Below, piece after piece: positions 11,102 to 19,683 of a stretch of DNA of 64,000 nucleotides. The notes beneath the pieces were generated by a model. The model was not told the origin of the DNA. It saw only the letters and a list, made by a program, of their open reading frames with translations, and made no database searches. A program made the position numbers and the translations under genes. Position 1 is the stretch's first letter, and each line of letters begins with the position of its first letter. The stretch comes from CAWEDP01 sp963807925 (GTDB lineage Bacteria; Acidobacteriota; Vicinamibacteria; Vicinamibacterales; CAVVIG01), in assembly GCA_963807925.1 (NCBI GenBank), contig CAWEDP010000002.1, positions 868,001 to 932,000 on the forward strand. Reading direction: 5' to 3'.

Positions 11102-12237
11102 CTTCGTCGCTCGATGGCGCATTGATATGCCGCGTACACGCAACGGGCGGCCGTCAGCCAATCGAAGTGGCGCGATCGCGCGATGCCGCGGGCGGCGTAT
11201 GCCGCCGCCGCCGCGGGGTCGGTGAGCAGGCGGTCCATCGCGTCGGCCAGCCGATCCCGGCTCACCGGATCGACGAGGAGGCCCGCGTCCCCGAGCACGT
11301 CGGGCAGGGCGCCGCGGTGGGCGGCGACGACAGGCACCCCGACGGTCATCGCTTCGAGCACCGGCAGGCCGAACCCTTCCTCGAGCGAGGGCTGCACCAG
11401 CAGGCAGGCGCCTTCGTACAACTCGCGCCGCCGCTCGGGATCGACGTAGCCGACGTGCCGCACGTGTCCGGCCAGCGGCGGCTCGAGGATGCGCGCGAGC
11501 CAAGGCGCGCTGCCCTCGACGGCGCGGCCGGCCAGGACGAGCGGCGGAATCCTGCCGTCGCCGCGCCCTCGCGCCGTCGGGTCCAGAAGGCGCTCGTAGG
11601 CGTCGAGCAGCCCGCCGACGTTCTTGCGGGGTTCGAGCGTGCCCAGAAACAGGATGTAGCCGTTCGTGGGCGGTGCGCGTCGTGGCTCCCAGTCGGGCCG
11701 GCCGTGCGGGCAGATCGAAATGCGGTCGCCCGGGACATGGAGTTGCTCCTGAACATCGCGGGCGGTGGAGGCCGACGGGACCACGATGCGATCGGCGCGC
11801 TCGGCGTGCCGGCGCACGAGCGACGGGTAGTCGCGCCGCACCTCGGCGGTCGATCCCTCCGGGTGCGACAGGAAGAACAGGTCGTGCACCGTGATGACGC
11901 GGGCGGCGTCCCGCGACGGCAGCAGCAGCGGATGCGGCGAATGGACGACATCGAAGCGACCGCGCGCGATCGTTTCGGCCGGCGGCCAGCCAAGCCGGTG
12001 CCACGCGGCATTCAGCACGCGCACCGGCACCCGGCGATCGACGATTGCCGCCGCCGCGAGAGCCGCGTCGGGCCGCGGACGGTCTTTCCAGGAGCTCGAG
12101 AAGAGCGTCAGGGCCAGCGGCGTGCCGGCCGCGTCCGGCGGGTACGCGCGCACCAGGGCGTGCGCCAGCTGAAACACGTACTCGCCGACGCCGGTGCGGT
12201 CGCGGAGCGCCGGACGGTAATCGAGCAGGACTCTCAC
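11086..12237 (-). CDS. Glycosyltransferase family 4, first gene of the leftward glycan operon
   Basis: 383 residues from a GTG at 12237. The frame shows an N-terminal MRVLLDYRPALRDRTGVGEY, the LFLGTLEPRKNVGGLLDAY donor loop and SLEEGFGLPVLEAMTVG (E-x7-E). It heads the operon and is divergent from ugd, with only 37 bases between the starts, so the two operons probably share control. The encoded enzyme adds a sugar to the lipid-linked glycan; specificity unknown. Confidence 0.88.
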   Translation of the reverse strand: MRVLLDYRPALRDRTGVGEYVFQLAHALVRAYPPDAAGTPLALTLFSSSWKDRPRPDAALAAAAIVDRRVPVRVLNAAWHRLGWPPAETIARGRFDVVHSPHPLLLPSRDAARVITVHDLFFLSHPEGSTAEVRRDYPSLVRRHAERADRIVVPSASTARDVQEQLHVPGDRISICPHGRPDWEPRRAPPTNGYILFLGTLEPRKNVGGLLDAYERLLDPTARGRGDGRIPPLVLAGRAVEGSAPWLARILEPPLAGHVRHVGYVDPERRRELYEGACLLVQPSLEEGFGLPVLEAMTVGVPVVAAHRGALPDVLGDAGLLVDPVSRDRLADAMDRLLTDPAAAAAYAARGIARSRHFDWLTAARCVYAAYQCAIERRRCGSA

Positions 12238-12274
12238 TTGTGTAAGTCGTTCCGACTCAGTATCTTATTGTGAA
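12238..12274 (+). promoter_or_regulatory. Candidate ugd promoter with an internal inverted repeat
   Basis: The 37-base gap between the two glycan operons holds TTGTGT (12238-12243), a 17-base spacer and TATCTT (12261-12266), nine bases before the ugd ATG. The spacer contains a 5-base inverted repeat, AGTCG-TTC-CGACT (12245-12257), a possible operator. Both sugar-nucleotide and glycosyltransferase operons could be controlled from here. Visual evidence only. Confidence 0.4.
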
Positions 12275-13579
12275 ATGAAAATCACCGTCGTCGGAACCGG
12301 GTATGTCGGGCTCGTGCTCGGCGCGTGCCTGGCGGAGAATGGCAACACCGTGATCTGCGTCGACAACGACGCGGCGAAGATAGAGAAGCTGCGCGGCGGA
12401 ACGATCCCTATCTACGAGCCCGGCCTCGAGGAGATGGTGCGTCGCAACGCGGTGAACGAGCGGCGGCTCGCCTTTTCGACCGATCTGCCCACGGCCGTCC
12501 AGGCGAGCGAGATCGTGTTCATCGCCGTCGGCACGCCGCAAGGCGAGGACGGCTCCGCCGACCTGCAGCACGTGCTGGCCGTCGCGCGCGACATCGGCCG
12601 CTCGTTGAACAAGTACACCGTGGTCGTGGACAAGAGCACGGTGCCGGTGGGGACGGCCGGGAAGGTGCGCGAGACGATCGCGCGGGAGACCACGCAGGCG
12701 TTCAGCGTCGTGAGCAACCCCGAATTCATGAAGCAGGGCGCGGCCGTCGAGGACTTCATGCGCCCCGACCGGGTCGTCGTCGGGACCGAGCGGGGCGACG
12801 ATCGCGCGGCCGAGGTCATGAAGGAGCTGTACGGGCCGTTCACCCGCACCGGCGCGCCGATCATGACGATGGACACGGCGAGCGCCGAGCTGTGCAAGTA
12901 CGCGGCGAACTCGATTCTGGCCTCGCGCATTTCCTTCATGAACGAGATCGCGAACGTCTGCGAGGCGGTCGGCGCCGACGTGGACCAGGTGCGCAAAGCG
13001 ATTGGCGCGGATCGGCGGATTGGCACCTCGTTCCTGTTCCCCGGCGTCGGGTACGGCGGCAGCTGCTTTCCGAAGGATGTCAAGGCGCTGTTGAAGTCGT
13101 CGGCCGACACCGGCTACGACTTTCGCATCCTGAAGGCGGTGGAGGAGGTGAACTGCGCGCAGAAGGAGCGGCTCGTCGACAAGATCGTGGCGCTTTTCGG
13201 GACCCTCCAGGAGCGCACCATCGCAGTCTGGGGGCTGGCGTTCAAGCCGCGCACGGACGACATGCGCGAGGCGCCCGCCATCACGATCATCGAGCGGCTG
13301 CTCGCGCTCGGCGCCGGAGTTCGTGCGTACGATCCGGAAGCCACCCGTACGGCGGAACGGATCTTCGGCCGGCGGATCACCTTGTGCGAGAAGAGCTACG
13401 ATGCGCTCGCCGGCGCCGACGCGCTGGCGATCGTGACCGAGTGGAACGAGTTCCGCGAGCCGGACTTCCAGAGGATGCGCGCGCTGCTCAAGCGGCCGAT
13501 CGTCTTCGACGGCCGCAACATCTACTCCCCCGAGCACATGCGCGCGCTCGGGTTCGACTACTTCTCCATTGGACGCTAA
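12275..13579 (+). CDS. ugd: UDP-glucose 6-dehydrogenase
   Basis: 434 residues. The NAD-binding motif GTGYVGL is at 7-13, the middle domain contains NPEFMKQGAAVEDFM, and the catalytic Cys264 is in GYGGSCFPKD. It oxidises UDP-glucose to UDP-glucuronate with two NAD+ in the cytosol. The product feeds the UDP-xylose synthase encoded at 4521. First gene of the rightward operon; galE starts inside its last codons. Confidence 0.95.
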   Translation: MKITVVGTGYVGLVLGACLAENGNTVICVDNDAAKIEKLRGGTIPIYEPGLEEMVRRNAVNERRLAFSTDLPTAVQASEIVFIAVGTPQGEDGSADLQHVLAVARDIGRSLNKYTVVVDKSTVPVGTAGKVRETIARETTQAFSVVSNPEFMKQGAAVEDFMRPDRVVVGTERGDDRAAEVMKELYGPFTRTGAPIMTMDTASAELCKYAANSILASRISFMNEIANVCEAVGADVDQVRKAIGADRRIGTSFLFPGVGYGGSCFPKDVKALLKSSADTGYDFRILKAVEEVNCAQKERLVDKIVALFGTLQERTIAVWGLAFKPRTDDMREAPAITIIERLLALGAGVRAYDPEATRTAERIFGRRITLCEKSYDALAGADALAIVTEWNEFREPDFQRMRALLKRPIVFDGRNIYSPEHMRALGFDYFSIGR

Positions 13580-14573
13580 CCCGGGCGTCCTCGTCACCGG
13601 CGGCGCCGGGTACATCGGCAGTCACGCGGCCAAGGCGCTCCACCGGGCGGGCTACCGGGTCATCGTTCTCGACAACCTGATCGCCGGTCACCGCCAAGCG
13701 GTGAAATACGGCGAGCTCGTCGAAGCCGACGTGGCCGACGTCGGCGCGGTCCGCCGCGCGCTGAACGAGCACGGCGTCTCGGCGGTGATGCACTTTGCGG
13801 CGTTTCTCGACGTGGGCGAGTCGGTCCGTTCTCCGGCGCGCTATTACCGCAACAACGTGGTCGGCACGCTCGGCGTGCTCGAGGCGATGGTGGCCGAGCG
13901 GGTTGCCGTCTTCATCTTCTCGTCCACGTGTGCCACCTACGGCGAACCGGTCGAGACGCCGATGACCGAAGCGCACCCGCAGCGGCCGATCAACAGCTAC
14001 GGCGAAACCAAGCTGGCGATCGAGCGGGCGCTCGGCCATTTCGAGCGGGCGTACGGACTGCGGTGGACGGCGCTGCGCTACTTCAACGCCGCCGGCGCGG
14101 ACCCCGACGGCGAAATCGGCGAAGATCACTCGCCGGAGATCCACCTCATCCCCCGCACGATCGACGCGGCTGCTGGCGGCCCACGACTGCAGGTCTTCGG
14201 CAGCGACTACGCCACGCCGGACGGCACCTGCCTGCGTGACTACGTCCACGTCGCCGATCTCGCGGACGCCCACCTTCGCGCGCTCGAAATGCTCGTCGCC
14301 GGGGGCCGCTCCGGGGCGTACAATCTCGGCACCGGCCGCCCGCACTCGGTGCGCGAGGTCATCGAGGCCGTGAGCCGGGTGACCGGCAAGCGCGTCCCAT
14401 GGACGCTGGCGCCGCGCCGCCCGGGCGATCCGGCCGTTCTGTATGCCGCGCCCGACAAGGCGCGCACCGAGCTCGACTGGACGCCGCGATATCCCGGCCT
14501 CGACACGATGGTGGCGACCGCCTGGGCGTGGCACCGGGGTCATCCGACCGGGTACGGAACAGGTCCCACGTGA
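13569..14573 (+). CDS. galE: UDP-glucose 4-epimerase
   Basis: 334 residues of the extended SDR family. GGAGYIG at 11-17 binds NAD; the Ser-Ser-Thr and Tyr144-x3-Lys148 (YGETK) catalytic residues are present, and YFNAAGADPDGEIGEDH is characteristic of GalE. It interconverts UDP-glucose and UDP-galactose. The start overlaps ugd by 11 bases and the stop overlaps the exporter start by four (GTGA), so this is a tightly coupled operon supplying sugar nucleotides. Confidence 0.94.
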   Translation: MDANPGVLVTGGAGYIGSHAAKALHRAGYRVIVLDNLIAGHRQAVKYGELVEADVADVGAVRRALNEHGVSAVMHFAAFLDVGESVRSPARYYRNNVVGTLGVLEAMVAERVAVFIFSSTCATYGEPVETPMTEAHPQRPINSYGETKLAIERALGHFERAYGLRWTALRYFNAAGADPDGEIGEDHSPEIHLIPRTIDAAAGGPRLQVFGSDYATPDGTCLRDYVHVADLADAHLRALEMLVAGGRSGAYNLGTGRPHSVREVIEAVSRVTGKRVPWTLAPRRPGDPAVLYAAPDKARTELDWTPRYPGLDTMVATAWAWHRGHPTGYGTGPT

Positions 14574-16387
14574 GCCGGCGGCAAACGCTCCAGCGTCTGT
14601 TCAGCTATTCGCGACCCTACCGGGGCCGCCTGGCGTGGGCGACGCTGGGCATGGTGCTCTATGCGGTCGGCAATGCCGGCCTGCCCGCCCTCATTAAGGT
14701 CGTCATCGACAAAGTGCTCCCGCGGCACGAGAGCCTGGCGTTCGCGGCCTGGGCGATCGTCGTGCTGTTCGCGCTCAAGGGCATCGGCTCGTACGTCTCC
14801 TCCTACCTGATGACCGACGTCGGCCAGCGCGTGGTGATGGATCTCCGCAACGCGCTGTACCGCCACATTCTCGGCCAGTCCGCGAGCTTCTTCGCCCACC
14901 GCACCACCGGTCAGCTGATGTCCCGTCTCAACAACGACGTGGGGCAGGTCCAGCAGGCCGTCTCCGAGACCTTCGCCGATCTGGCGCGTGAGTCGCTCGC
15001 GCTCGTCGGCTATGCCGTCCTCCTGCTGTACTACGACGCGCGCCTGACCATCGTCTGCCTGACGAGCGCGCCGCTCATCGTGTATCCGCTGATCCGGCTT
15101 GGCCAGCGCGTGCGCCGGACGACGCGCCGCAGCCAGGAGGCGCTGGAGCATCTGTCGCACCTCAGCGCGGAGGGATTCACGGGCCATCGGATCGTCAAGG
15201 CGTTCGGGACCGAGGCGTACGAAGCGGACCGGTTCAAAGCGGCCGGCTACCACCTCTTCCGCACCAACATGAAGGTGACGGCGGCGCTGTCGAGCCTGCC
15301 GCCGCTCATGGAGCTGGTCGGCGGCTTCGGCATGGCGGCGGCGCTCTGGTACGGCAACCAGCAGATCGCAGCCGGCCGCCTCACGGCGGGTGGCTTCGGG
15401 ATGTTCGTGGGCGCGCTGCTCCTCATGTACGGACCGGCCAAGAAACTGAGCCGCGTCAACGCCAACCTGCAGCAGGCGGTCGCGGCAGCCGAACGGATCT
15501 TCGACATGCTCGACACCCACACCGAGGTGAGGGAGCTGCCCGGCGCTCAGCCGCTGCGGCCGTTCTCCGCCGCCATCGAATTCCGCGACGTCACGTTCGG
15601 TTACAACGACGCCCCCGCCGTCGAGCCGGACGGCCCGACCGATCCCGACCACCCACGCGCGCCCGACCGCACCCGCATCCTGCGGGGCGTGTCGGTCACC
15701 GTCAAGGCCGGCGAGATGATCGCGATTGTCGGCCGCAGTGGCGCCGGCAAGACGACGCTGGTGAACCTGCTGCCGCGCTTCTTCGACGTCAGCTCGGGCG
15801 GCATCTTCATCGACGGCGTCGACGTGCGGGCGGTCACGCTCGGCTCGCTGCGCGGCCAGATTGGCATCGTGACGCAGGAGACGGTCCTCTTCGACGACAC
15901 CATCGCGCGAAACATCGCGTACGGATCGAACGATGCGCCGCGGGCGGCCATCGAAGCGGCGGCGCGCGCGGCCAACGCCCACGAGTTCATCGCGGCCCTG
16001 CCCGCCGGGTACCAGACGATGATCGGGGAGAGGGGCCAGCGGCTGTCGGGAGGACAGCGGCAGCGCATCGCCATCGCGCGCGCCGTCCTCAAGAACGCGC
16101 CAATCCTCGTGCTCGACGAGGCGACCTCCGCGCTCGACGCCGAATCGGAGCTCCTGGTGCAGGACGCGCTGACCAATTTGATGAGGAACCGGACGTCGTT
16201 CGTCATCGCCCATCGCCTGTCGACCATCCGCCGCGCCGACGCGATCCTCGTGCTCGAGCAGGGCCGCATTGTCGAGATGGGACGCCACGACGAGCTGCTG
16301 GCGCGTCAGGACGGGACCTACAGGAGCCTGAACCAGCTGCAGCTGCTCGAGGGCCGTCGGGTCGAGCCGCGGATGGTGACGTCGTGA
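14570..16387 (+). CDS. MsbA-like lipid/polysaccharide ABC exporter (fused permease-ATPase)
   Basis: 605 residues from the GTG at 14570. An N-terminal six-helix ABC exporter domain (about 20-310) is followed by an ATPase domain with Walker A GRSGAGKTT at 388-396, signature LSGGQRQR, Walker B ILVLDEATSALD and switch His in IAHRLST. A Pro/Asp-rich insert at about 348-368 interrupts the first strands of the ATPase. Homologues flip lipid A core or lipid-linked oligosaccharide across the inner membrane. Its place between galE and yicC suggests export of the glycan made here, but lipid A transport is equally possible. Confidence 0.88.
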   Translation: MSRRQTLQRLFSYSRPYRGRLAWATLGMVLYAVGNAGLPALIKVVIDKVLPRHESLAFAAWAIVVLFALKGIGSYVSSYLMTDVGQRVVMDLRNALYRHILGQSASFFAHRTTGQLMSRLNNDVGQVQQAVSETFADLARESLALVGYAVLLLYYDARLTIVCLTSAPLIVYPLIRLGQRVRRTTRRSQEALEHLSHLSAEGFTGHRIVKAFGTEAYEADRFKAAGYHLFRTNMKVTAALSSLPPLMELVGGFGMAAALWYGNQQIAAGRLTAGGFGMFVGALLLMYGPAKKLSRVNANLQQAVAAAERIFDMLDTHTEVRELPGAQPLRPFSAAIEFRDVTFGYNDAPAVEPDGPTDPDHPRAPDRTRILRGVSVTVKAGEMIAIVGRSGAGKTTLVNLLPRFFDVSSGGIFIDGVDVRAVTLGSLRGQIGIVTQETVLFDDTIARNIAYGSNDAPRAAIEAAARAANAHEFIAALPAGYQTMIGERGQRLSGGQRQRIAIARAVLKNAPILVLDEATSALDAESELLVQDALTNLMRNRTSFVIAHRLSTIRRADAILVLEQGRIVEMGRHDELLARQDGTYRSLNQLQLLEGRRVEPRMVTS

Positions 16388-17277
16388 TCAAGTCGATGAC
16401 CGGGTTCGCCGCCGTGACGGTCGAAGACGAGCGCTCGACCACCGCGGTGACCGTGCGGGCGTTGAACCATCGATATCTGGACCTGCAGCTGAGAATTCCC
16501 CAGGCGCTGGCGGCCATCGAATCCGACGTGCGCGCCCTCGTGGGGCAACGGGTCGCCCGCGGCCGGATCGAGCTGAGCCTCTCGCTGCAGTTCCGGCAGA
16601 CGCCCGGGATCGAGGTGGAATTCAACGAGGCCTTCGGCAGCGCGCTGTCGGCGGCCATCGAGCAGGCGCGCGAGCGCGGCCTCGTGACCGGGACACTGTC
16701 GCCCGGCGACCTCCTGCGACTGCCGCAGGCGCTGACGATCCGGGAGCGGGCGGTGGACGCCGACGAGGCCGGCTACGACGCGCTCGTCGCCCAGGCGCGG
16801 GCCGCCATCGCCGCAGCGCTCGCGGATCTCGACACCATGCGGGCGCGCGAAGGCGACCACCTGCGCCAGGATCTCGATCAGCGCCGCACCGAGGTGGCCC
16901 GGTTCGTCGAGCGCATCGCCGAGGCCGCCGACGAGGGCCGCGCGGCGCTGGAGCGCCGGCTGGGCGAGCGCGTACGCGAGATGCGGGCCGCGGTGCCGGT
17001 CGACGAGACGGCCGTGGCGCAGGAAATCGTCAGGATGGCCGCCCGGTCGGACATCAGCGAGGAGGTCGCGCGATTTCGCGGGCACGTCGCGCACTGGGCC
17101 GCGCTCGCCGACGCCGGCGAGCCCTGCGGCCGGAAGCTCGACTTCCTGCTGCAGGAGATGAACCGCGAGGTCAACACCATGGGGTCCAAGGCGGACGGCC
17201 TGAGGGTGTCCGAGCTCGTCATCGCGGCGAAAGCCGAGCTCGAGAAGATGCGCGAGCAGGTCCAGAATGTCGAGTAG
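16384..17277 (+). CDS. yicC: YicC/YloC family endoribonuclease
   Basis: 297 residues with the family's N-terminal MIKSMTGFA and C-terminal QEMNREVNTMGSKA motifs. YicC-type proteins are hexameric endoribonucleases that act on small RNAs in E. coli. It starts with a GTG overlapping the exporter stop (GTGA), and gmk overlaps its end by 11 bases. The yicC-gmk-rpoZ-coaBC order is common in bacteria and supports the assignment. Confidence 0.93.
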   Translation: MIKSMTGFAAVTVEDERSTTAVTVRALNHRYLDLQLRIPQALAAIESDVRALVGQRVARGRIELSLSLQFRQTPGIEVEFNEAFGSALSAAIEQARERGLVTGTLSPGDLLRLPQALTIRERAVDADEAGYDALVAQARAAIAAALADLDTMRAREGDHLRQDLDQRRTEVARFVERIAEAADEGRAALERRLGERVREMRAAVPVDETAVAQEIVRMAARSDISEEVARFRGHVAHWAALADAGEPCGRKLDFLLQEMNREVNTMGSKADGLRVSELVIAAKAELEKMREQVQNVE

Positions 17278-17887
17278 GGCTCGCGGCCTGCTGTTCATCG
17301 TCTCGGCGCCTTCCGGCGCCGGGAAGACCACCCTGGTGGAACGGCTGGTCGAACAGGTGGACGATTTGAAGATGTCGCGCTCCTATACCTCGCGCCCGGC
17401 GCGCGCCGGCGAGATCGATGGGGTGGACTATAATTTCGTGAGCCGTCAGCAGTTCGAGGCAATGGTCCGCGCCGGCGAATTTCTCGAATGCGCCGACGTG
17501 TTCGGGAATCTCTACGGCACCCGCGCTGGGGATACCGAACGGATTCTCTCGGCCGGGTCCGACCTGGTGCTGGTCATCGACGTTCAGGGAGCGCGGAAGG
17601 TGCGCCAGCGCGGCATCTCGGCGACGACGATTTTCGTCATGCCGCCGTCCTTCGACGTCCTGGAGCGCCGGCTCCGCGGCCGCAGCAAGGACCGCGAGGA
17701 CGCGATTCAACGCCGGCTCCAGATCGCCCGCGAGGAAGTCTCGAGCTTTGCCGAGTACGACTTCCTCGTCGTCAACGACGAGGTGACCGCCGCCGTCGAT
17801 CGGCTTCGCGGCATCGTCGTCGCGCGGCGGGCGTCGTTGAGCGAGATGCGTGCCGAGGCCGAGAATATCGTGCAGACATTTGCCTAA
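17267..17887 (+). CDS. gmk: Guanylate kinase
   Basis: 206 residues. The P-loop SAPSGAGKTT is at 13-22. The GMP-binding SRSYTSRPARAGEIDGVDYNFV and the lid region RLRGRSKDREDAIQRRL are present. It phosphorylates GMP to GDP with ATP. It is an essential nucleotide enzyme here in its usual place upstream of rpoZ. Confidence 0.96.
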   Translation: MSSRARGLLFIVSAPSGAGKTTLVERLVEQVDDLKMSRSYTSRPARAGEIDGVDYNFVSRQQFEAMVRAGEFLECADVFGNLYGTRAGDTERILSAGSDLVLVIDVQGARKVRQRGISATTIFVMPPSFDVLERRLRGRSKDREDAIQRRLQIAREEVSSFAEYDFLVVNDEVTAAVDRLRGIVVARRASLSEMRAEAENIVQTFA

Positions 17888-18025
17888 TGCGCCGCCTTTC
17901 AGAATGGGTTGTTCGCCGACGAGACCGCGGAGGCGGCCGGGAACGATCGACTCGGTGGGCTCGGCCGCCGATCGGCGGCGTGCGCCGGTACTCGCCGGGC
18001 CCGCCCACGCGATGGGAAGGACCAC

Positions 18026-18211
18026 ATGATCGACCGCACCAAGCTGCCTAACTCGTTCGAGTTCGTCGTGACGGCGGGCGCCCGCGCCCGCCAGTTGATG
18101 GCCGGATCGACCCCGCGCGTCGACGCCGGCGTGCACAAGAAGACGACCATCGCCAAGGAGGAAGTGATCACCAAGGCGGTGGAGAAGATTCCGGTGAACG
18201 AGGCGGAGTGA
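18026..18211 (+). CDS. rpoZ: RNA polymerase omega subunit
   Basis: 61 residues, short for the family (E. coli 91), but with the conserved core FEFVVTAGARARQLMAG and a downstream TTIAKEEVITKAVEKI helix. I chose the ATG at 18026 because it follows a good ribosome-binding site (GGGAAGG, 18014-18020) and gives the normal N-terminus MIDRTKLPNSFEF. Omega helps fold and stabilise beta-prime. Its location between gmk and coaBC is the standard one. Confidence 0.9.
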   Translation: MIDRTKLPNSFEFVVTAGARARQLMAGSTPRVDAGVHKKTTIAKEEVITKAVEKIPVNEAE

Positions 18212-18260
18212 CGGCCGGGGTGTGTGGGCGTGACGGGGGATCGGGTGACGCGGTAGCTCC

Positions 18261-19484
18261 ATGCTGATCGCGCTTGGCGTGAGCGGAGGCATCGGCGCCT
18301 ACAAAGCCGTCGAAGTCGCGCGCGGCCTGCAGAAGCGCGGCCACGACGTCGTCGCCGTGATGACGGCCAACGCGATGAGGTTCGTGGGCGCCGTCACCTT
18401 CGAGGCGATCACGCGCCGTCGTGTGGTCGTCGATCAGTTCGAAGCCGGTGCGAACGCCGACATCGAGCACATCGCGCTCGCCTCGTCCATCGATCTGCTC
18501 CTCGTTGCGCCCGCGACCGCGAACCTCCTGGGCAAGCTCGCCAACGGCATCGCCGACGACTTCCTGTCCACGCTGTACCTGGCGACCCGGGCCCCGGTTC
18601 TGGTCGCGCCAGCCATGAACACGCAGATGTTCGCGCACCCGGCGGTCCGTGCGAATCTCGACAGGCTGGCGGCCCGTGGCGTCCGGTTCGTCGAGCCGGG
18701 CGAGGGGTACCTGGCGTGCGGCTGGATTGGAAAGGGCCGGCTGGCGGAGCCCGACGAGATCGTCGCGGCCGCCGCGTTCCTCCTGCAGCGCGAGGGTTCG
18801 CTGCGAGGCCGGCGCGTGCTCGTCACCGCGGGTCCTACCTACGAGGACCTCGATCCCGTCCGGTTCGTCGGCAACCGGTCGAGCGGCAAGATGGGTGTTG
18901 CCATCGCCGAGGCCGCGGCCCGCCGGGGCGCCGAGGTGACGCTCGTCGCGGGCCCGGGTGGGACGGCGCCGCCGGATGTTCACGCGGTGGTGCGCGTACG
19001 CGCCGCGGCCGACATGCATCGGGCGGTGCTCGACCGCGCAGACGGCATGGACGTGATCGTCATGGCCGCGGCCGTTGCCGACTACGCGCCGGCGGAGCGC
19101 TCCGCCCGGAAGATCGCGAAAGGCGACGACACCGTCACCCTCGTGCTGAAGAAGACGCCGGACATTCTGGCCGACCTCGGACGCCGGCGTCTCTCCGCCG
19201 GGCAGGGTCCTCTGCTCGTGGGGTTTGCCGCCGAGACCGAAGACGTGGTGGTGCGTGCCGGCAGGAAGCGGGAAGCCAAGCACGTGGACCTGATGGTCGC
19301 CAATGACGTGTCGCGCTCCGACGCCGGCTTCGAGGTCGATGAGAACCAGGTGACGATTGTCGGCGAAGGCGGCGCCGACGCTCTGCCGCTGCAGAGCAAG
19401 GTGCTGGTGGCCGAGGCGCTGCTCGATCGGATCGAACGCGAGTTGCAGCGCCGCGCGACGACGACGGCGTCGGCGAAATCGTGA
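18261..19484 (+). CDS. coaBC: Bifunctional phosphopantothenoylcysteine decarboxylase / phosphopantothenate-cysteine ligase
   Basis: 407 residues. The N-terminal CoaC flavoprotein domain (about 1-180) has GGIGAYKA, the PAMNTQM loop and the catalytic ACGWIGKGRLAEP segment. The C-terminal CoaB domain has TAGPTYEDLDPVRFVGNRSS and the KKTPDIL motif that binds CTP. Together they make phosphopantetheine from phosphopantothenate and cysteine in coenzyme A synthesis. Confidence 0.95.
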   Translation: MLIALGVSGGIGAYKAVEVARGLQKRGHDVVAVMTANAMRFVGAVTFEAITRRRVVVDQFEAGANADIEHIALASSIDLLLVAPATANLLGKLANGIADDFLSTLYLATRAPVLVAPAMNTQMFAHPAVRANLDRLAARGVRFVEPGEGYLACGWIGKGRLAEPDEIVAAAAFLLQREGSLRGRRVLVTAGPTYEDLDPVRFVGNRSSGKMGVAIAEAAARRGAEVTLVAGPGGTAPPDVHAVVRVRAAADMHRAVLDRADGMDVIVMAAAVADYAPAERSARKIAKGDDTVTLVLKKTPDILADLGRRRLSAGQGPLLVGFAAETEDVVVRAGRKREAKHVDLMVANDVSRSDAGFEVDENQVTIVGEGGADALPLQSKVLVAEALLDRIERELQRRATTTASAKS

Positions 19485-19550
19485 CTTGCGGACTGCCGGC
19501 CGTGCGGGTTCGGTCTCCGGGTTGAGTTCCGGCAGTTCAGTTCCGGTAGT

Positions 19551-19601
19551 AGTAGTCCAGTTCCAGTAGTAGTCCAGTTCCAGTAGTAGTCCAGTTCCAG
19601 T
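19551..19601. repeat. Three perfect tandem copies of a 17-bp unit
   Basis: Three exact copies of AGTAGTCCAGTTCCAGT occupy 19551-19567, 19568-19584 and 19585-19601, preceded by a degenerate partial copy at about 19533-19550. They lie in the gap between coaBC and the uracil-DNA glycosylase gene. Too few and with no spacers for a CRISPR array; a simple tandem repeat. Confidence 0.95.
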
Positions 19602-19605
19602 AGTG

Positions 19606-19673
19606 TCCGGCTTCAGCCGGAGACAGGACGACAGGACGACGGTCGCGGTGGTGTCCGGCTTCATAGAAGCCGG
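19606..19673. repeat. Two related GC-rich palindromes upstream of the uracil-DNA glycosylase gene
   Basis: TCCGGCT-TC-AGCCGGA (19606-19621) is a perfect palindrome with a two-base centre. CCGGCTTC-ATA-GAAGCCGG (19655-19673) is a second stem-loop sharing the GTGTCCGGCTTC start. Between them is a short GACAGGAC duplication. They resemble REP-type elements or could terminate coaBC transcription; neither is followed by a T-run. Confidence 0.7.
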
Positions 19674-19683
19674 CCCTCCGGGC

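Noticed and set aside
10019..12004. 661-residue glycosyltransferase
   Set aside because: The upstream half overlaps another glycosyltransferase gene in a different frame; the real start is at 11101.
19551..19601. CRISPR-like array
   Set aside because: Copies are contiguous with no spacers and only three exist.
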